DNA of 47,393 bases from positions 1 to 47,393 of the forward strand of contig RPFO01002298.1 in assembly GCA_009746045.1 (NCBI GenBank), read 5' to 3'. Shown piece by piece: positions 27,960-39,789 of the stretch. Position numbers and translations under genes: made by a program. How positions within the stretch are numbered: the first letter of the stretch is position 1; each line of letters starts with the position of its first letter. Under the pieces are notes generated by a model that made no database searches, was not told the DNA's origin, and worked only from the letters and a program-made list of their open reading frames with translations. This stretch comes from Mesostigma viride (Eukaryota; Streptophyta; Mesostigmatophyceae; Mesostigmatales; Mesostigmataceae).

Positions 27960-30500
27960 GTTTTTCAAGTCGAACGGCCGTTGGCTCACAACCCCCCTGT
28001 GGGAAGGGTGGATGCCTTACGAACCATTCAACCACATCTTTATGCTCAGCTAGATTTTTGGAGGCCTTTCTTGGAAGGCACATGGTAATAACCATCACTA
28101 AGCTGCATAAAAGACACATCCTGCCTTACTGCCACCAAATGAAACGAATGAAATGCACATGGTAATGTTTTTCCAATTCCAACGGCCGTTGGCTCACAAC
28201 CCCCCTGTGGGAAGGGTGGATGCCTTACGAACCAGTCAAGCCCCATCTTTATGCTCAGCTAGATTTTTTGGAGGCCTTTCTAGGAGAAAAATGGTAAATA
28301 GCCACCACTAAGCTGCATAAAAGACACATCCTGCCTTATTGCCACCCAATTAAACGAATGAAATGCACATGGTAATGTTTTTCAAGTCCAACGGCCGTTG
28401 GCTCACAACCCCCCTGTGGGAAGGGTGGATGCCTTACGAACCATTCAACCACATCTTTATGCTCAGCTAGATTTTTGGAGGCCTTTCTTGGAAGAAAAAT
28501 GGTAATAGCCACCACAAAGCTGAATGAAAGATACATCCTGGCTGATTGCCAACCCACTCAAAGGAATGAAATGCACATGATAATGTTTTTCAAGTCCAAC
28601 GGCCGTTGGCTCACAACCCCCCTCTGGGAAGGGTGGATGCCTTACGAACCATTCAACCACATCTTTATGCTCAGCTAGATTTTTGGAGGCCTTTCTTGGA
28701 AGAAAAATGGTAATAGCCACCACTAAGCTGAATGAAAGATACATCCTGGCTGATTGCCAACCCACTCAAAGGAATGAAATGCACATGATAATGTTTTTCA
28801 AGTCCAACGGCCGTTGGCTCACAACCCCCCACTGGGAAGGGTGGATGCCTTACGAACCAGTCAAGCCCATCTTTATGCTCAGCTAGATTTTTGGAGGCCT
28901 TTCTTGGAAGAAAAATGGTAATAGCCACCACAAAGCTGAATGAAAGATACATCCTGGCTGATTGCCAACCCACTCAAAGGAATGAAATGCACATGATAAT
29001 GTTTTTCAAGTCCAACGGCCGTTGGCTCACAACCCCCCTCTGGGAAGGGTGGATGCCTTACGAACCAGTCAAGCCCATCTTTATGCTCAGCTAGATTTTT
29101 TGGAGGCCTTTCTTGGAAGAAAAATGGTGATAGCCACCACTAAGCTGCATAAAAGACACATCCTGCCTTATTGCCACCCAATCAAACGAATGAAAAGCAC
29201 ATGATAATGTTTTTTAAGTCTAACGGCCGTTGGCTCACAACCCCCCTATGGGAAGGGTGGAGGCCTTACGAACCAGTCAACCACATCTTTATGCTCAGCT
29301 AGATTTTTTGAGCCTTTCTAGGAAGGCACATGGTAATAACCATCACTAAGCTGCATGAAAGACGCATCCTGCCTTATTGCCACCCAATCAAACGAATGAA
29401 ATGCACATGATAATGTTTTTCCAATTCCAACGGCCGTTTGCTCACAACCCCCCTCTGGGAAGGGTGGATGCCTTACGAACCAGTCAAGCCCATCTTTATG
29501 CTCAGCTAGTTTTTTTGGAGGCCTTTCTAGGAGAAAAATGGTAAATAGCCACCACTAAGCTGCATGAAAGACACATCCTGGCTGCTTGCCACCCTATCAA
29601 ACGAATAATTAAAAAGCACATGATAATGTTTTTCAAGTCCAACGGCCGTTGGCTCACAACCCCCCTCTGGGAAGGGTGGATGCCTTACGAACCAGTCAAG
29701 CCCATCTTTATGCTCAGCTAGATTTTTTGGAGGCCTTTCTTGGAAGAAAAATGGTAATAGCCACCACTAAGCTGAATGAAAGATACATCCTGGCTGATTG
29801 CCAACCCACTCAAAGGAATGAAATGCACATGATAATGTTTTTCAAGTCCAACGGCCGTTGGCTCACAACCCCCCTCTGGGAAGGGTGGATGCCTTACGAA
29901 CCAGTCAAGCCCATCTTTATGCTCAGCTAGATTTTTTGGAGGCCTTTCTTGGAAGAAAAATGGTGATAGCCACCACTAAGCTGCATAAAAGACACATCCT
30001 GCCTTATTGCCACCCAATCAAACGAATGAAATGCACATGATAATGTTTTTTAAGTCTAACGGCCGTTGGCTCACAACCCCCCTATGGGAAGGGTGGAGGC
30101 CTTACGAACCAGTCAACCACATCTTTATGCTCAGCTAGTTTTTTTGGAGGCCTTTCTAGGAAGGCACATGGTAATAACCATCACTAAGCTGCATGAAAGA
30201 CGCATCCTGCCTTATTGCCACCCAATGAAACGAATGAAATGCACATGATAATGTTTTTCCAATTCCAACGGCCGTTTGCTCACAACCCCCCTCTGGGAAG
30301 GGTGGATGCCTTACGAACCAGTCAAGCCCCATCTTTATGCTCAGCTAGTTTTTTTGGAGGCCTTTCTAGGAGAAAAATGGTAAATAGCCACCACTAAGCT
30401 GCATGAAAGACACATCCTGGCTGCTTGCCACCCTATCAAACGAATAAAAAGCACATGATAATGTTTTTCCAATTCCAACGGCCGTTGGCTCACAACCCCC
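27960..30500. repeat. 208-bp satellite, about 13 copies, each with the palindrome
   Basis: Each unit holds CCAACGGCCGTTGGCTCAC, a segment ACCCCCCTCTGGGAAGGGTG, a TTTATGCTCAGCTAG segment and TTTGGAGGCCTTTCT. Copies start near 27,968 and repeat every 208 bp or so to 30,475. Two units have the variant AACGGCCGTTTGC. Short ORFs within it are repeat artefacts. Confidence 0.95.
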
Positions 30501-31411
30501 TTCGGGTAGAGGCCTTACGGACCAGTCAGAAATGGTGTCCACCAAGCTATTCCCCCCACACCCACAGTTGTCCTTGTCCACATACCTTTCCAGTACAGTT
30601 GTCCTCAGCTTCTCAGCAACGGGCGACTCCTCTCCTTCTTGATGCCTTGACAGATATCACATAAACAAAACACGATCACGAGAGCATCAGGATTGTTAGA
30701 GGTTTCCTCCATCAACGACCGTAAGATACACACACCTCAAAAACCAACTTTCTTGTCCTCCCAAATAACATATGTTTTTAAATGTAAAATAAATCACATT
30801 CATATTCTGTCACTTGATTTAACCACACAATTGTTCAGGTCCAACGCCCGTTGGCATTACGCCTCTTCCCGGTAAAATACTATTTATTGCTCCAACCCCA
30901 CAAGAAACTCGTTCCGGACCTGTTCGAAGCGAAGAGCACTGCCAGGGATCGGAGTCGAGCCAGATTTGTGTGCGGAACATGATGGCTGGCCTACGTGGTG
31001 TGGAGCAATAATGTCGACATTTTCAGTGACTGTTCAGCCTAAAAAAATAACAAGCAGATGCGACGGCCCCTCCATTAAACAAATTATCCACCACTGTTGC
31101 GCTACACTAGCAATGTTTGTCAAGGTCCAACGGCCGTTGGCATCAAATAAATCACAACCATTGGTCACTCCATTTAACAAAATACCCACAACTTTTTAAC
31201 CACACTAGAAATGTTTTTTGAGGTCCAACGGCCGTTGGAATCCAAAAAATGCCGAATTCATGTCAAATTTATATAAATGTGACAGTTGACAGAATTAGAG
31301 ATAATTAAATCATCAAATCCAGCTTTAGCCATCAGCCTTACCCATCAGCAAAAATTGGCGAATTTCATTCAATATTAGAATTCAAAATTTATTAATGAAA
31401 TTTATGTTTCA
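30501..31411. other. Intergenic stretch with isolated palindromes
   Basis: No gene supported. A variant palindrome (CCAACGCCCGTTGG) near 30,840 and intact copies at 31,127-31,140 and 31,225-31,238 occur in otherwise AT-rich unique sequence. Confidence 0.5.
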
Positions 31412-32359
31412 TCATTCAACCTCTTCAGAATCCTCATCCAAACACAACATCATGTCCCCTTTCCACTTGTACATACTACTCTCGGCCAAATACAGCAAGC
31501 GTGCCTTCTTCCCCCCAAAAAACTTGAGATAATCCGGTGTGAAGATTGTTCCGCTGAGGACCTGCATAGCTAACTCCACCAAAACGCTTGCCATATCCTC
31601 CTCCCTACACCTCCTCTCTAATAAGGCCTTCATGTCTGCGTTCTCATCAAATCCCATGATCAGAACTGCACATGCCATTCCTCCCCCCTCCAGAGGCAGC
31701 CCCTCCAAAAGCTTCACCCATTCTGCCTCCCTACGCGCTCTCCTCCCCGGAGGAAAAAAAATGTCCTCATCCGGGTCATAAGGAGTATCGCAGAACCAGA
31801 AAATGCTCCTTAACCCCCATAGTTCATAATTATCGTACAAGTCATCCATTTCCTTTCCCAATTGGCGTAAGCGAGCTGTCCACCCCCTCCAATTCCTCTC
31901 CAACACACGTCTCCTCTCAGCACGCTCGGACCTGAACAACCCTCCCATCGTCCTTGCTCGTGCATGTCCCTCTGGTGCTGGCTGGCGTCCTAACACCTCC
32001 TCAACTTCTTCACAATATACCTTAAAATACATTCCCCTTGTGACGAGTGTGTAGGGGGTGATATCAGCGCTTGCACACTTTACTTGCCCGCCATACAATT
32101 CTCGGAAAAGAGACTCAGTTATCAATGTACGAGGACCATCCCCGAATGCGTCCACGAACCCAGAAATTAACTTAAAGCTGAATTGGGGTTCATACCTCCC
32201 CGACACCGCTTCCCTAGCCCCTCTACAAACTGCTTCAAAGCGGGCTACGTCGGGCGCCTCCATAAAAGCTGCGACTTCGGTCCAAATTTCCCACGGCAGT
32301 GAGATATCCCCTTCCATTATCGGCCCCGACGTCAAACTTGTCCCCTCTGCACATAACAT
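31412..32359 (-). CDS. F-box protein
   Basis: ATG at 32,359; an alternative ATG at 32,317 begins MEGDISLPWEIW. An F-box-like motif, LPWEIWTEVAAFMEAPDVARFEAVCRG in outline, lies near residues 19-46. F-box proteins normally link a target to SKP1/cullin ubiquitin ligases. About 250 residues follow without recognisable repeats, including an Arg-rich region (SERAERRRVLERNWRGW) and an acidic end. A variant palindrome (CTAACGGCCGTTGG, 32,439-32,452) lies 80-120 bp upstream. Single exon as seen. Confidence 0.7.
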   Translation of the reverse strand: MLCAEGTSLTSGPIMEGDISLPWEIWTEVAAFMEAPDVARFEAVCRGAREAVSGRYEPQFSFKLISGFVDAFGDGPRTLITESLFRELYGGQVKCASADITPYTLVTRGMYFKVYCEEVEEVLGRQPAPEGHARARTMGGLFRSERAERRRVLERNWRGWTARLRQLGKEMDDLYDNYELWGLRSIFWFCDTPYDPDEDIFFPPGRRARREAEWVKLLEGLPLEGGGMACAVLIMGFDENADMKALLERRCREEDMASVLVELAMQVLSGTIFTPDYLKFFGGKKARLLYLAESSMYKWKGDMMLCLDEDSEEVE

Positions 32360-32720
32360 ACATCGACGTCCATCCTTAAAAAAAAATGAGGTTTTGTCGG
32401 AAAGAAAATATGCAAACGTTAGGCGAGGTTTCCAATCCCTAACGGCCGTTGGGTCACTAATTGTTGTTTAACCCACTACAGTCGCATGAGAGAAAACGAA
32501 AGTCAATTTTATTCCAATTTCAAAGTGAAAGGAGAATCCACTATTACACCATTTTACAACACAAATCAGGTCAATTTTATTCCAATTTCAAAGTAAAAAG
32601 AGAATTCACCATTACACCATTTTACAACACAAATCAGGACTAATACACAAATTTCAAATCCAAAATGCGTCCAGTTATCCAACCTCAAAAGCAAATTATT
32701 ACTCTACATTTCCAGTTTTT
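32360..32720. other. Intergenic, short direct repeats
   Basis: Apart from the palindrome variant near 32,440, a segment TCAATTTTATTCCAATTTCA occurs twice (near 32,501 and 32,570) with following sequence in common, a two-copy repeat of about 70 bp. No gene. Confidence 0.6.
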
Positions 32721-33496
32721 CTATGAGGAAGAACCGTAGTAGAAGGTGAAGGAGAAGTCGACCTCAGAGAAGTCGACCTGAGTTCCATCCAGTATGGTCG
32801 TCCTGTTTACCCCCCTTATCACCCCTGCCAGCCCCTGTCTTGCTTGCCTCAGACGTTCGCATCTATCCTTATGCCTACTCCAGTCAGCACGCTGGCACTC
32901 CTCACTGCAATATCTGGCATCCCTACATCCTCTACACCACTTCTGAGGGCCTGTTTGGCACCCACACCCCTCCTTGGAGCAATTTCGCATACCACGCATG
33001 GGTCCCCATCCCTCACGATCGGGTCAGAGAGCAAGAAAAGGTTCATGTTGAGGGGTACTTCTGCCCCTACACACGCGTCAGCCCTCACGCGCAGGGAAGA
33101 CGTAACATTCGGGTAAAATGCGCGCCCGTAGGTGCACCCAACCTGAGCCCCTTCCTCTTCCCCCAACTCTATCTTTGGCCCCTTTGTAATGAACGACACC
33201 AAAAGGCGGAACTCCCTCGTTGGGTCTATTGGCGCTCTTAGATCCATCTGTGGTACGAAAAAACCCTGTTGAATACAGAAGTTCATATCAGCTAGCTGGG
33301 CGTACATAACCCTCTCCATTTGGCTGAACGAATCAAACGCCAATAAAACGGCCAAGTGGCGGCCTGTCTTCTCCTGCGCGACACGAACTTCCTCGAATAT
33401 GACACGCGACAGGAAGCGAACTTGTTTGTAAACGTTTTGAAGGACGCTTCCGTAGACTTCATTCACGATCTCGGACTCATTCGCGATCTCGGCCAT
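32721..33496 (-). CDS. MYND-finger protein, paralogue of the 27 kb gene (one frameshift)
   Basis: ATG at 33,496 (MAEIANESEIVNE). The N-terminal domain has GRHLAVLLAFDSF and EFRLLVSFITKG, matching its paralogue. The frame changes by one missing base within 33,000-33,007 (GGG or CCCC). The C-terminus then reads NCSKEGCGC and WCRGCRDARYCSEECQRADWSRHKDRC, a complete MYND finger, and ends SFTFYYGSSS. The two paralogues align end to end although their frameshifts differ in position, which supports an intact ancestral protein of about 255 residues. Confidence 0.75.
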
Positions 33497-33676
33497 CTTT
33501 TTCAGGGAAAAAACGAACAAAAAGATTTACATCGCGGCCAAAAAAACGCGTTTTCCCATTAGTGTGTTTGCCTAATTTATTGTAATCATTCATTTTTAAA
33601 ACAGTCAGGTCCTTCACAACCTCAGAAAATGATTTCATTAAATTGGCATATACATTTAAAAACATCTTAGGTCGCA

Positions 33677-33931
33677 CTACTTTTTGCGTTTCAGTTTACG
33701 TTTGTTTCCCGGTTGAATAAAGTTGACACCATCCCCTTCATCGTCGGAAATTAAGGCCGGCATTTCGTCCACTTCAGCTTGTACATCATCTTTTTTCATC
33801 ACAACCATGGCTGGAATTGAATCCCAAAATTTCTCAATCGCTCTAACAACTTCGGCTGGCAGTTTTTTGGCCCCCCGTTCAACTGCCTCTCTCTCCTGGT
33901 TCGACACCGAAACGTCCTTGTCTTTCTCCAT
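33677..33931 (-). CDS. Small Lys/Glu-rich hypothetical protein (84 aa)
   Basis: ATG at 33,931 (MEKDKDVSVSN). A helical middle with PAEVVRAIEKFWDSIP, an acidic stretch and a basic tail (NKRKLKRKK), perhaps nuclear. The frame is open upstream to 33,970, and a CAG before the ATG could be an acceptor. A palindrome at 34,040-34,053 lies 109 bp upstream. No family recognised. Confidence 0.5.
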   Translation of the reverse strand: MEKDKDVSVSNQEREAVERGAKKLPAEVVRAIEKFWDSIPAMVVMKKDDVQAEVDEMPALISDDEGDGVNFIQPGNKRKLKRKK

Positions 33932-34039
33932 TGAAAAAAACTGCACGTGAAGCACAACTGGCACGTCCAATGTAAGTAAACCTAGTACCTTCAGGGGCGG
34001 ATTAATTCATCAGCCGGAGTACAATTTTATTTTACAACG

Positions 34040-34429
34040 CCAACGGCCGTTGGCATTACAGCAATGAAGTTAAGATAAAAACGTCGTAATGCAACGGCTG
34101 ATAAAACTGGCGTATAATCAATAACGCAAAAAAAATTGGCAAGAACTTTTTTTTGGAGGTCCAACGGCCGTTGGCATCACGTAAATCACAACAGCAATGA
34201 TGGAAACTGATTTTGCAAGTCCAACGGCCGTTGGCATCAAGAAAATCAGAAGAGGGAGCGACTGCCCAAAAAACGCATAATAATAAAACAAGTACCTTGC
34301 AGGTGGTTGACAGACGCGAATCTTGTGTGGCGACGTGGAATCTGCAAGGAATGCGCAAAAACGTTGCAATCAGAATTACAAGGATTACATATTTTCCACA
34401 TTTAGTTTTTCAGGTCCAACGGCCGTTGG
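34040..34429. repeat. Four isolated palindromes
   Basis: CCAACGGCCGTTGGCAT at 34,040, 34,161, 34,221 and 34,416 in non-repetitive flanks, three of them preceded by AGGT or AAGT. No coding region is supported here. Confidence 0.85.
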
Positions 34430-34506
34430 CATGAAATAAATAAGAAGACCACTACATGCGTGTGAGAAAATTGTGCCGGGTGACAGAATTAAATCCAAGT
34501 TGCCCA

Positions 34507-35410
34507 GCAGGTGGGAGGGAGGGAAAAGGAGTGAGGGAGGAGGGAGGGAGGGAGGGAGGGAGGGAGGGAGGGAGGGAAGGAGGGAGGGAGGGAGGGAGGA
34601 GGGAGGGAGGGAGGGAGGGAGGGAGGGAAGGAGGGAAGGGAAGGAGGGAAGGAGGGAAGGAGGGAAGGAGGGAAGGAGGGAAGGAGGGAAGGAGGGAAGG
34701 AGGGAAGGAGGGAAGGAGGGAAGGAGGGAAGGAGGGAAGGAGGGAAGGAAGGAAGGAGGGAAGGAGGGAAGGAGGGAAGGAGGGAAGGAGGGAAGGAGGG
34801 AAGGAGGGAAGGAGGGAAGGAGGGAAGGAGGGAAGGAGGGAAGGAGGGAAGGAGGGAAGGAGGGAAGGAGGGAAGGAGGGAAGGAGGGAAGGAGGGAAGG
34901 AGGGAAGGAGGGAAGGAGGGAAGGAGGGAAGGAAGGAAGGAGGGAAGGAGGGAAGGAGGTAAGGAGGGAAGGAGGGAAGGAGGGAAGGAGGGAAGGAGGG
35001 AAGGAGGGAAGGAGGGAAGGAGGGAAGGAGGGAAGGAGGGAAGGAGGGAAGGAGGGAAGGAGGGAAGGAGGGAAGGAGGGAAGGAGGGAAGGAGGGAAGG
35101 AGGGAAGGAGGGAAGGAGGGAAGGAGGGAAGGAGGGAAGGAGGGAAGGAGGGAAGGGGGAAGGAGGGAAGGAAGGAAGGAGGGAAGGAGGGAAGGAGGGA
35201 AGGGGGAAGGAGGGAAGGAGGGAAGGAGGGAAGGAAGGAAGGAGGGAAGGAGGGAAGGAGGGAAATTAATTAACGGAAGGGAAGGAGGGAAGGAGGGAAG
35301 GAGGGAAGGAGGGAAGGAGGGAAATTAATTAACGGAAGGGAAGGAGGGAAGGAGGGAAGGAGGGAAGGAGGGAAGGAGGGAAGGAGGGAAGGAGGGAAGG
35401 AGGGAAGGAT
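34507..35410. repeat. GGAAGGAG-type purine microsatellite
   Basis: About 900 bp of GGAGGGAA repeats, opening with pure GGGA. It is broken twice, near 35,262 and 35,322, by GAAATTAATTAACGGAAG. It is strongly purine/pyrimidine asymmetric. The long ORFs in it are artefacts. Confidence 0.97.
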
Positions 35411-35945
35411 AAATACCTAGTTAGGGTGGGGTGCTGGCAAGCATAAATACCTAGGGGGGGTGCTGGCATGCATAAATACGTCGGGGGGGGGCTGGCATGC
35501 ATAAATACCTAGGGGGGGGGCTGGCATGCATAAATACCAAGGGGGGTGCTGGCATGCATAAATACCTAGGGGGGGTGCTGGCATGCATAAATACCTAGGG
35601 GGGGGGCTGGCATGCATAAATACCAAGGGGGGGTGCTGGCATGCATAAATACCGAGGGGGGGTGCTGGCATGCATAAATACCTAGGGGGGGTGCTGGCAT
35701 GCATAAATACCGAGGGGGGGTGCTGGCATGCATAAATACCTAGGGGGGGTGCTGGCATGCATAAATACCTAGGGGGGTGCTGGCATGCATAAATACCTAG
35801 GGGGGGTGCTGGCATGCATAAATACCTAGGGGGGGTGCTGGCATGCATAAATACCTAGGGGGGGTGCTGGCATGCATAAATACCTAGGGGGGGTGCTGGC
35901 ATGCATAAATACCGAGGGGGGGTGCTGGCATGCATAAATACCTAG
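35411..35945. repeat. Minisatellite of about 30 bp, type 1
   Basis: Units GTGCTGGCATGCATAAATAC followed by CTAGGGGGGG or CGAGGGGGGG, with variable G-run length. About 17 copies. Confidence 0.95.
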
Positions 35946-38105
35946 GGTGGGGTGCTGGCATGCATGGATGGGTGTAGTGGGGTGCTGTCATGCATGGATG
36001 GGTGTAGTGGGGTGCTGGCATGCATGGATGGGTGTCATGGGGTGCTGGCATGCATGGATGGGTGTCATGGGGTGCTGGCATGCATGGATGGGTGTCATGG
36101 GGTGCTGGCATGCATGGATGGGTGTCATGGGGCGCTGGCATGCGTGGATGGGTGTCATGGGGTGCTGGCATGCATGGATGGGTGTATGGGGTGCTGGCAT
36201 GCGTGTATGGGTGTCATGGGGTGCTGGCATGCATGGATGGGTGTCATGGGGTGCTGGCATGCATGGATGGGTGTAGTGGGGTGCTGGCATGCATGGATGG
36301 GTGTCATGGGGTGCTGGCATGCATGGATGGGTGTCATGGGGTGCTGGCATGCGTGGATGGGTGTAGTGGGGTGCTGGCATGCATGGATGGGTGTCATGGG
36401 GTGCTGGCATGCATGGATGGGTGTCATGGGGCGCTGGCATGTATGGATGGGTGTCATGGGGTGCTGGCATGCATGGATGGGTGTCATGGGGTGCTGGCAT
36501 GCATGGATGGGTGTCATGGGGTGCTGGCATGCATGGATGGGTGTATGGGGTGCTGGCATGCATGGATGGGTGTCATGGGGTGCTGGCATGCATGGATGGG
36601 TGTCATGGGGTGCTGGCATGCATGGATGGGTGTAATGGGGCGCTGGCATGCATGGATGGGTGTCATGGGGTGCTGGCATGCGTGGATGGGTGTCATGGGG
36701 TGCTGGCATGCATGGATGGGTGTCATGGGGTGCTGGCATGCATGGATGGGTGTAGTGGGGTGCTGGCATGCATGGATGGGTGTCATGGGGTGCTGGCATG
36801 CATGGATGGGTGTCATGGGGTGCTGGCATGCATGGATGGGTGTATGGGGTGCTGGCATGCATGGATGGGTGTCATGGGGTGCTGGCATGCATGGATGGGT
36901 GTCATGGGGCGCTGGCATGCATGGATGGGTGTCATGGGGTGCTGGCATGCATGGATGGGTGTATGGGGTGCTGGCATGCATGGATGGGTGTCATGGGGTG
37001 CTGGCATGCATGGATGGGTGTCATGGGGTGCTGGCATGCGTGGATGGGTGTATGGGGTGCTGGCATGCATGGATGGGTGTCATGGGGTGCTGGCATGCAT
37101 GGATGGGTGTCATGGGGCGCTGGCATGCATGGATGGGTGTCATGGGGTGCTGGCATGCATGGATGGGTGTAATGGGGTGCTGGCATGCATGGATGGGTGT
37201 CATGGGGTGCTGGCATGCATGGATGGGTGTCATGGGGTGCTGGCATGCATGGATGGGTGTATGGGGTGCTGGCATGCATGGATGGGTGTCATGGGGTGCT
37301 GGCATGCATGGATGGGTGTCATGGGGTGCTGGCATGCATGGATGGGTGTAGTGGGGTGCTGGCATGCATGGATGGGTGTCATGGGGTGCTGGCATGCATG
37401 GATGGGTGTCATGGGGTGCTGGCATGCATGGATGGGTGTCATGGGGTGCTGGCATGCATGGATGGGTGTATGGGGTGCTGGCATGCATGGATGGGTGTCA
37501 TGGGGTGCTGGCATGCATGGATGGGTGTCATGGGGTGCTGGCATGCATGGATGGGTGTCATGGGGTGCTGGCATGCGTGGATGGGTGTAGTGGGGTGCTG
37601 GCATGCATGGATGGGTGTCATGGGGTGCTGGCATGCATGGATGGGTGTCATGGGGCGCTGGCATGTATGGATGGGTGTCATGGGGTGCTGGCATGCATGG
37701 ATGGGTGTCATGGGGTGCTGGCATGCATGGATGGGTGTCATGGGGTGCTGGCATGCATGGATGGGTGTCATGGGGTGCTGGCATGCATGGATGGGTGTAT
37801 GGGGTGCTGGCATGCATGGATGGGTGTCATGGGGTGCTGGCATGCATGGATGGGTGTCATGGGGTGCTGGCATGCATGGATGGGTGTAGTGGGGTGCTGG
37901 CATGCGTGGATGGGTGTCATGGGGTGCTGGCATGCATGGATGGGTGTCATGGGGTGCTGGCATGCATGGATGGGTGTAGTGGGGTGCTGGCATGCATGGA
38001 TGGGTGTAGTGGGGTGCTGGCATGCGTGTATGGGTGTCATGGGGTGCTGGCATGCATGGATGGGTGTCATGGGGTGCTGGCATGCATGGATGGGTGTAGT
38101 GGGGT
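35946..38105. repeat. 30-bp minisatellite, type 2
   Basis: Unit GGTGCTGGCATGCATGGATG followed by GGTGTCATGG, with GTAGT, GTAAT and GTAT variants, about 70 copies. It shares GGTGCTGGCATGCAT with type 1 to its left. Reads through in several frames because of its period, with no independent coding evidence. Confidence 0.97.
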
Positions 38106-38376
38106 GAACCATGAAAAAAAGCACGCAACACACCACGCGTCGTACCTTTTTATAGATGTTTCTTTTTTTTTATGGGGCCGGCCGGGGGCGGCGGTGGCGG
38201 CAAAACTGAAGCTAGTGACACCGCGCAGATGACGCCGTGAACATGTCGCGTTGTACCGTAGAAGATGCGAACAAAAAACAAAACACGAAAAAAGAGAGGC
38301 GGACCGCATATGACAGGGACGAAAAAAAGTCAGACACAAAGCCTGTGTTATCTGGCATGCATAAATACATGTGGTG
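38106..38376. repeat. Embedded 270-bp unit, copy 1
   Basis: It begins GAACCATGAAAAAAAGCACG, contains GGCCGGCCGGGGGCGGCGG and GATGACGCCGTGAACATG, and ends TGGCATGCATAAATACATG. Further copies lie at 39,790, 40,606, 40,930 and 41,270. Confidence 0.9.
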
Positions 38377-39789
38377 TGGTGCTGGCATGCGTGGATGGGT
38401 GTCATGGGGTGCTGGCATGCATGGATGGGTGTCATGGGGTGCTGGCATGCATGGATGGGTGTAATGGGGTGCTGGCATGCATGGATGGGTGTAATGGGGC
38501 GCTGGCATGCGTGGATGGGTGTCATGAGGTGCTGGCATGCATGGATGGGTGTCATGGGGTGCTGGCATGCATGGATGGGTGTCATGGGGTGCTGGCATGC
38601 ATGGATGGGTGTCATGGGGTGCTGGCATGCGTGGATGGGTGTCATGGGGTGCTGGCATGCATGGATGGGTGTCATGGGGTGCTGGCATGCATGGATGGGT
38701 GTAGTGGGGTGCTGGCATGCATGGATGGGTGTCATGGGGTGCTGGCATGCATGGATGGGTGTCATGGGGTGCTGGCATGCATGGATGGGTGTCATGGGGC
38801 GCTGGCATGTATGGATGGGTGTCATGGGGTGCTGGCATGCATGGATGGGTGTCATGGGGTGCTGGCATGCATGGATGGGTGTCATGGGGTGCTGGCATGC
38901 ATGCATGGGTGTAGTGGGGTGCTGGCATGCGTGTATGGGTGTCATGGGGTGCTGGCATGCATGGATGGGTGTCATGGGGTGCTGGCATGCATGGATGGGT
39001 GTAGTGGGGTGCTGGCATGCATGGATGGGTGTCATGGGGTGCTGGCATGCATGGATGGGTGTCATGGGGTGCTGGCATGCGTGGATGGGTGTAGTGGGGT
39101 GCTGGCATGCATGGATGGGTGTCATGGGGTGCTGGCATGCATGGATGGGTGTCATGGGGCGCTGGCATGTATGGATGGGTGTCATGGGGTGCTGGCATGC
39201 ATGGATGGGTGTAATGGGGTGCTGGCATGCATGGATGGGTGTCATGGGGTGCTGGCATGCATGGATGGGTGTCATGGGGTGCTGGCATGCATGGATGGGT
39301 GTCATGGGGCGCTGGCATGTATGGATGGGTGTCATGGGGTGCTGGCATGCATGGATGGGTGTCATGGGGTGCTGGCATGCATGGATGGGTGTCATGGGGT
39401 GCTGGCATGCATGGATGGGTGTCATGGGGTGCTGGCATGCATGGATGGGTGTAGTGGGGCGCTGGCATGCATGGCTGGGTGTCATGGGGTGCTGGCATGC
39501 ATGGATGGGTGTCATGGGGTGCTGGCATGCATGGATGGGTGTAATGGGGCGCTGGCATGCGTGGATGGGTGTCATGGGGTGCTGGCATGCATGGATGGGT
39601 GTCATGGGGTGCTGGCATGCATGGATGGGTGTCATGGGGTGCTGGCATGCATGGATGGGTGTCATGGGGTGCTGGCATGCATGGATGGGTGTCATGGGGT
39701 GCTGGCATGCATGGATGGGTGTCATGGGGTGCTGGCATGCGTGGATGGGTGTCATGGGGTGCTGGCATGCATGGATGGATGTAGTGGGG
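38377..39789. repeat. 30-bp minisatellite, type 2, second block
   Basis: About 47 units like those at 35.9-38.1 kb. Confidence 0.97.

Noticed and set aside
27960-30500. Repeated 60-100 codon ORFs in the 208-bp satellite
   Set aside because: They recur with each unit, differ by indels, and lack any start context or conserved domain.
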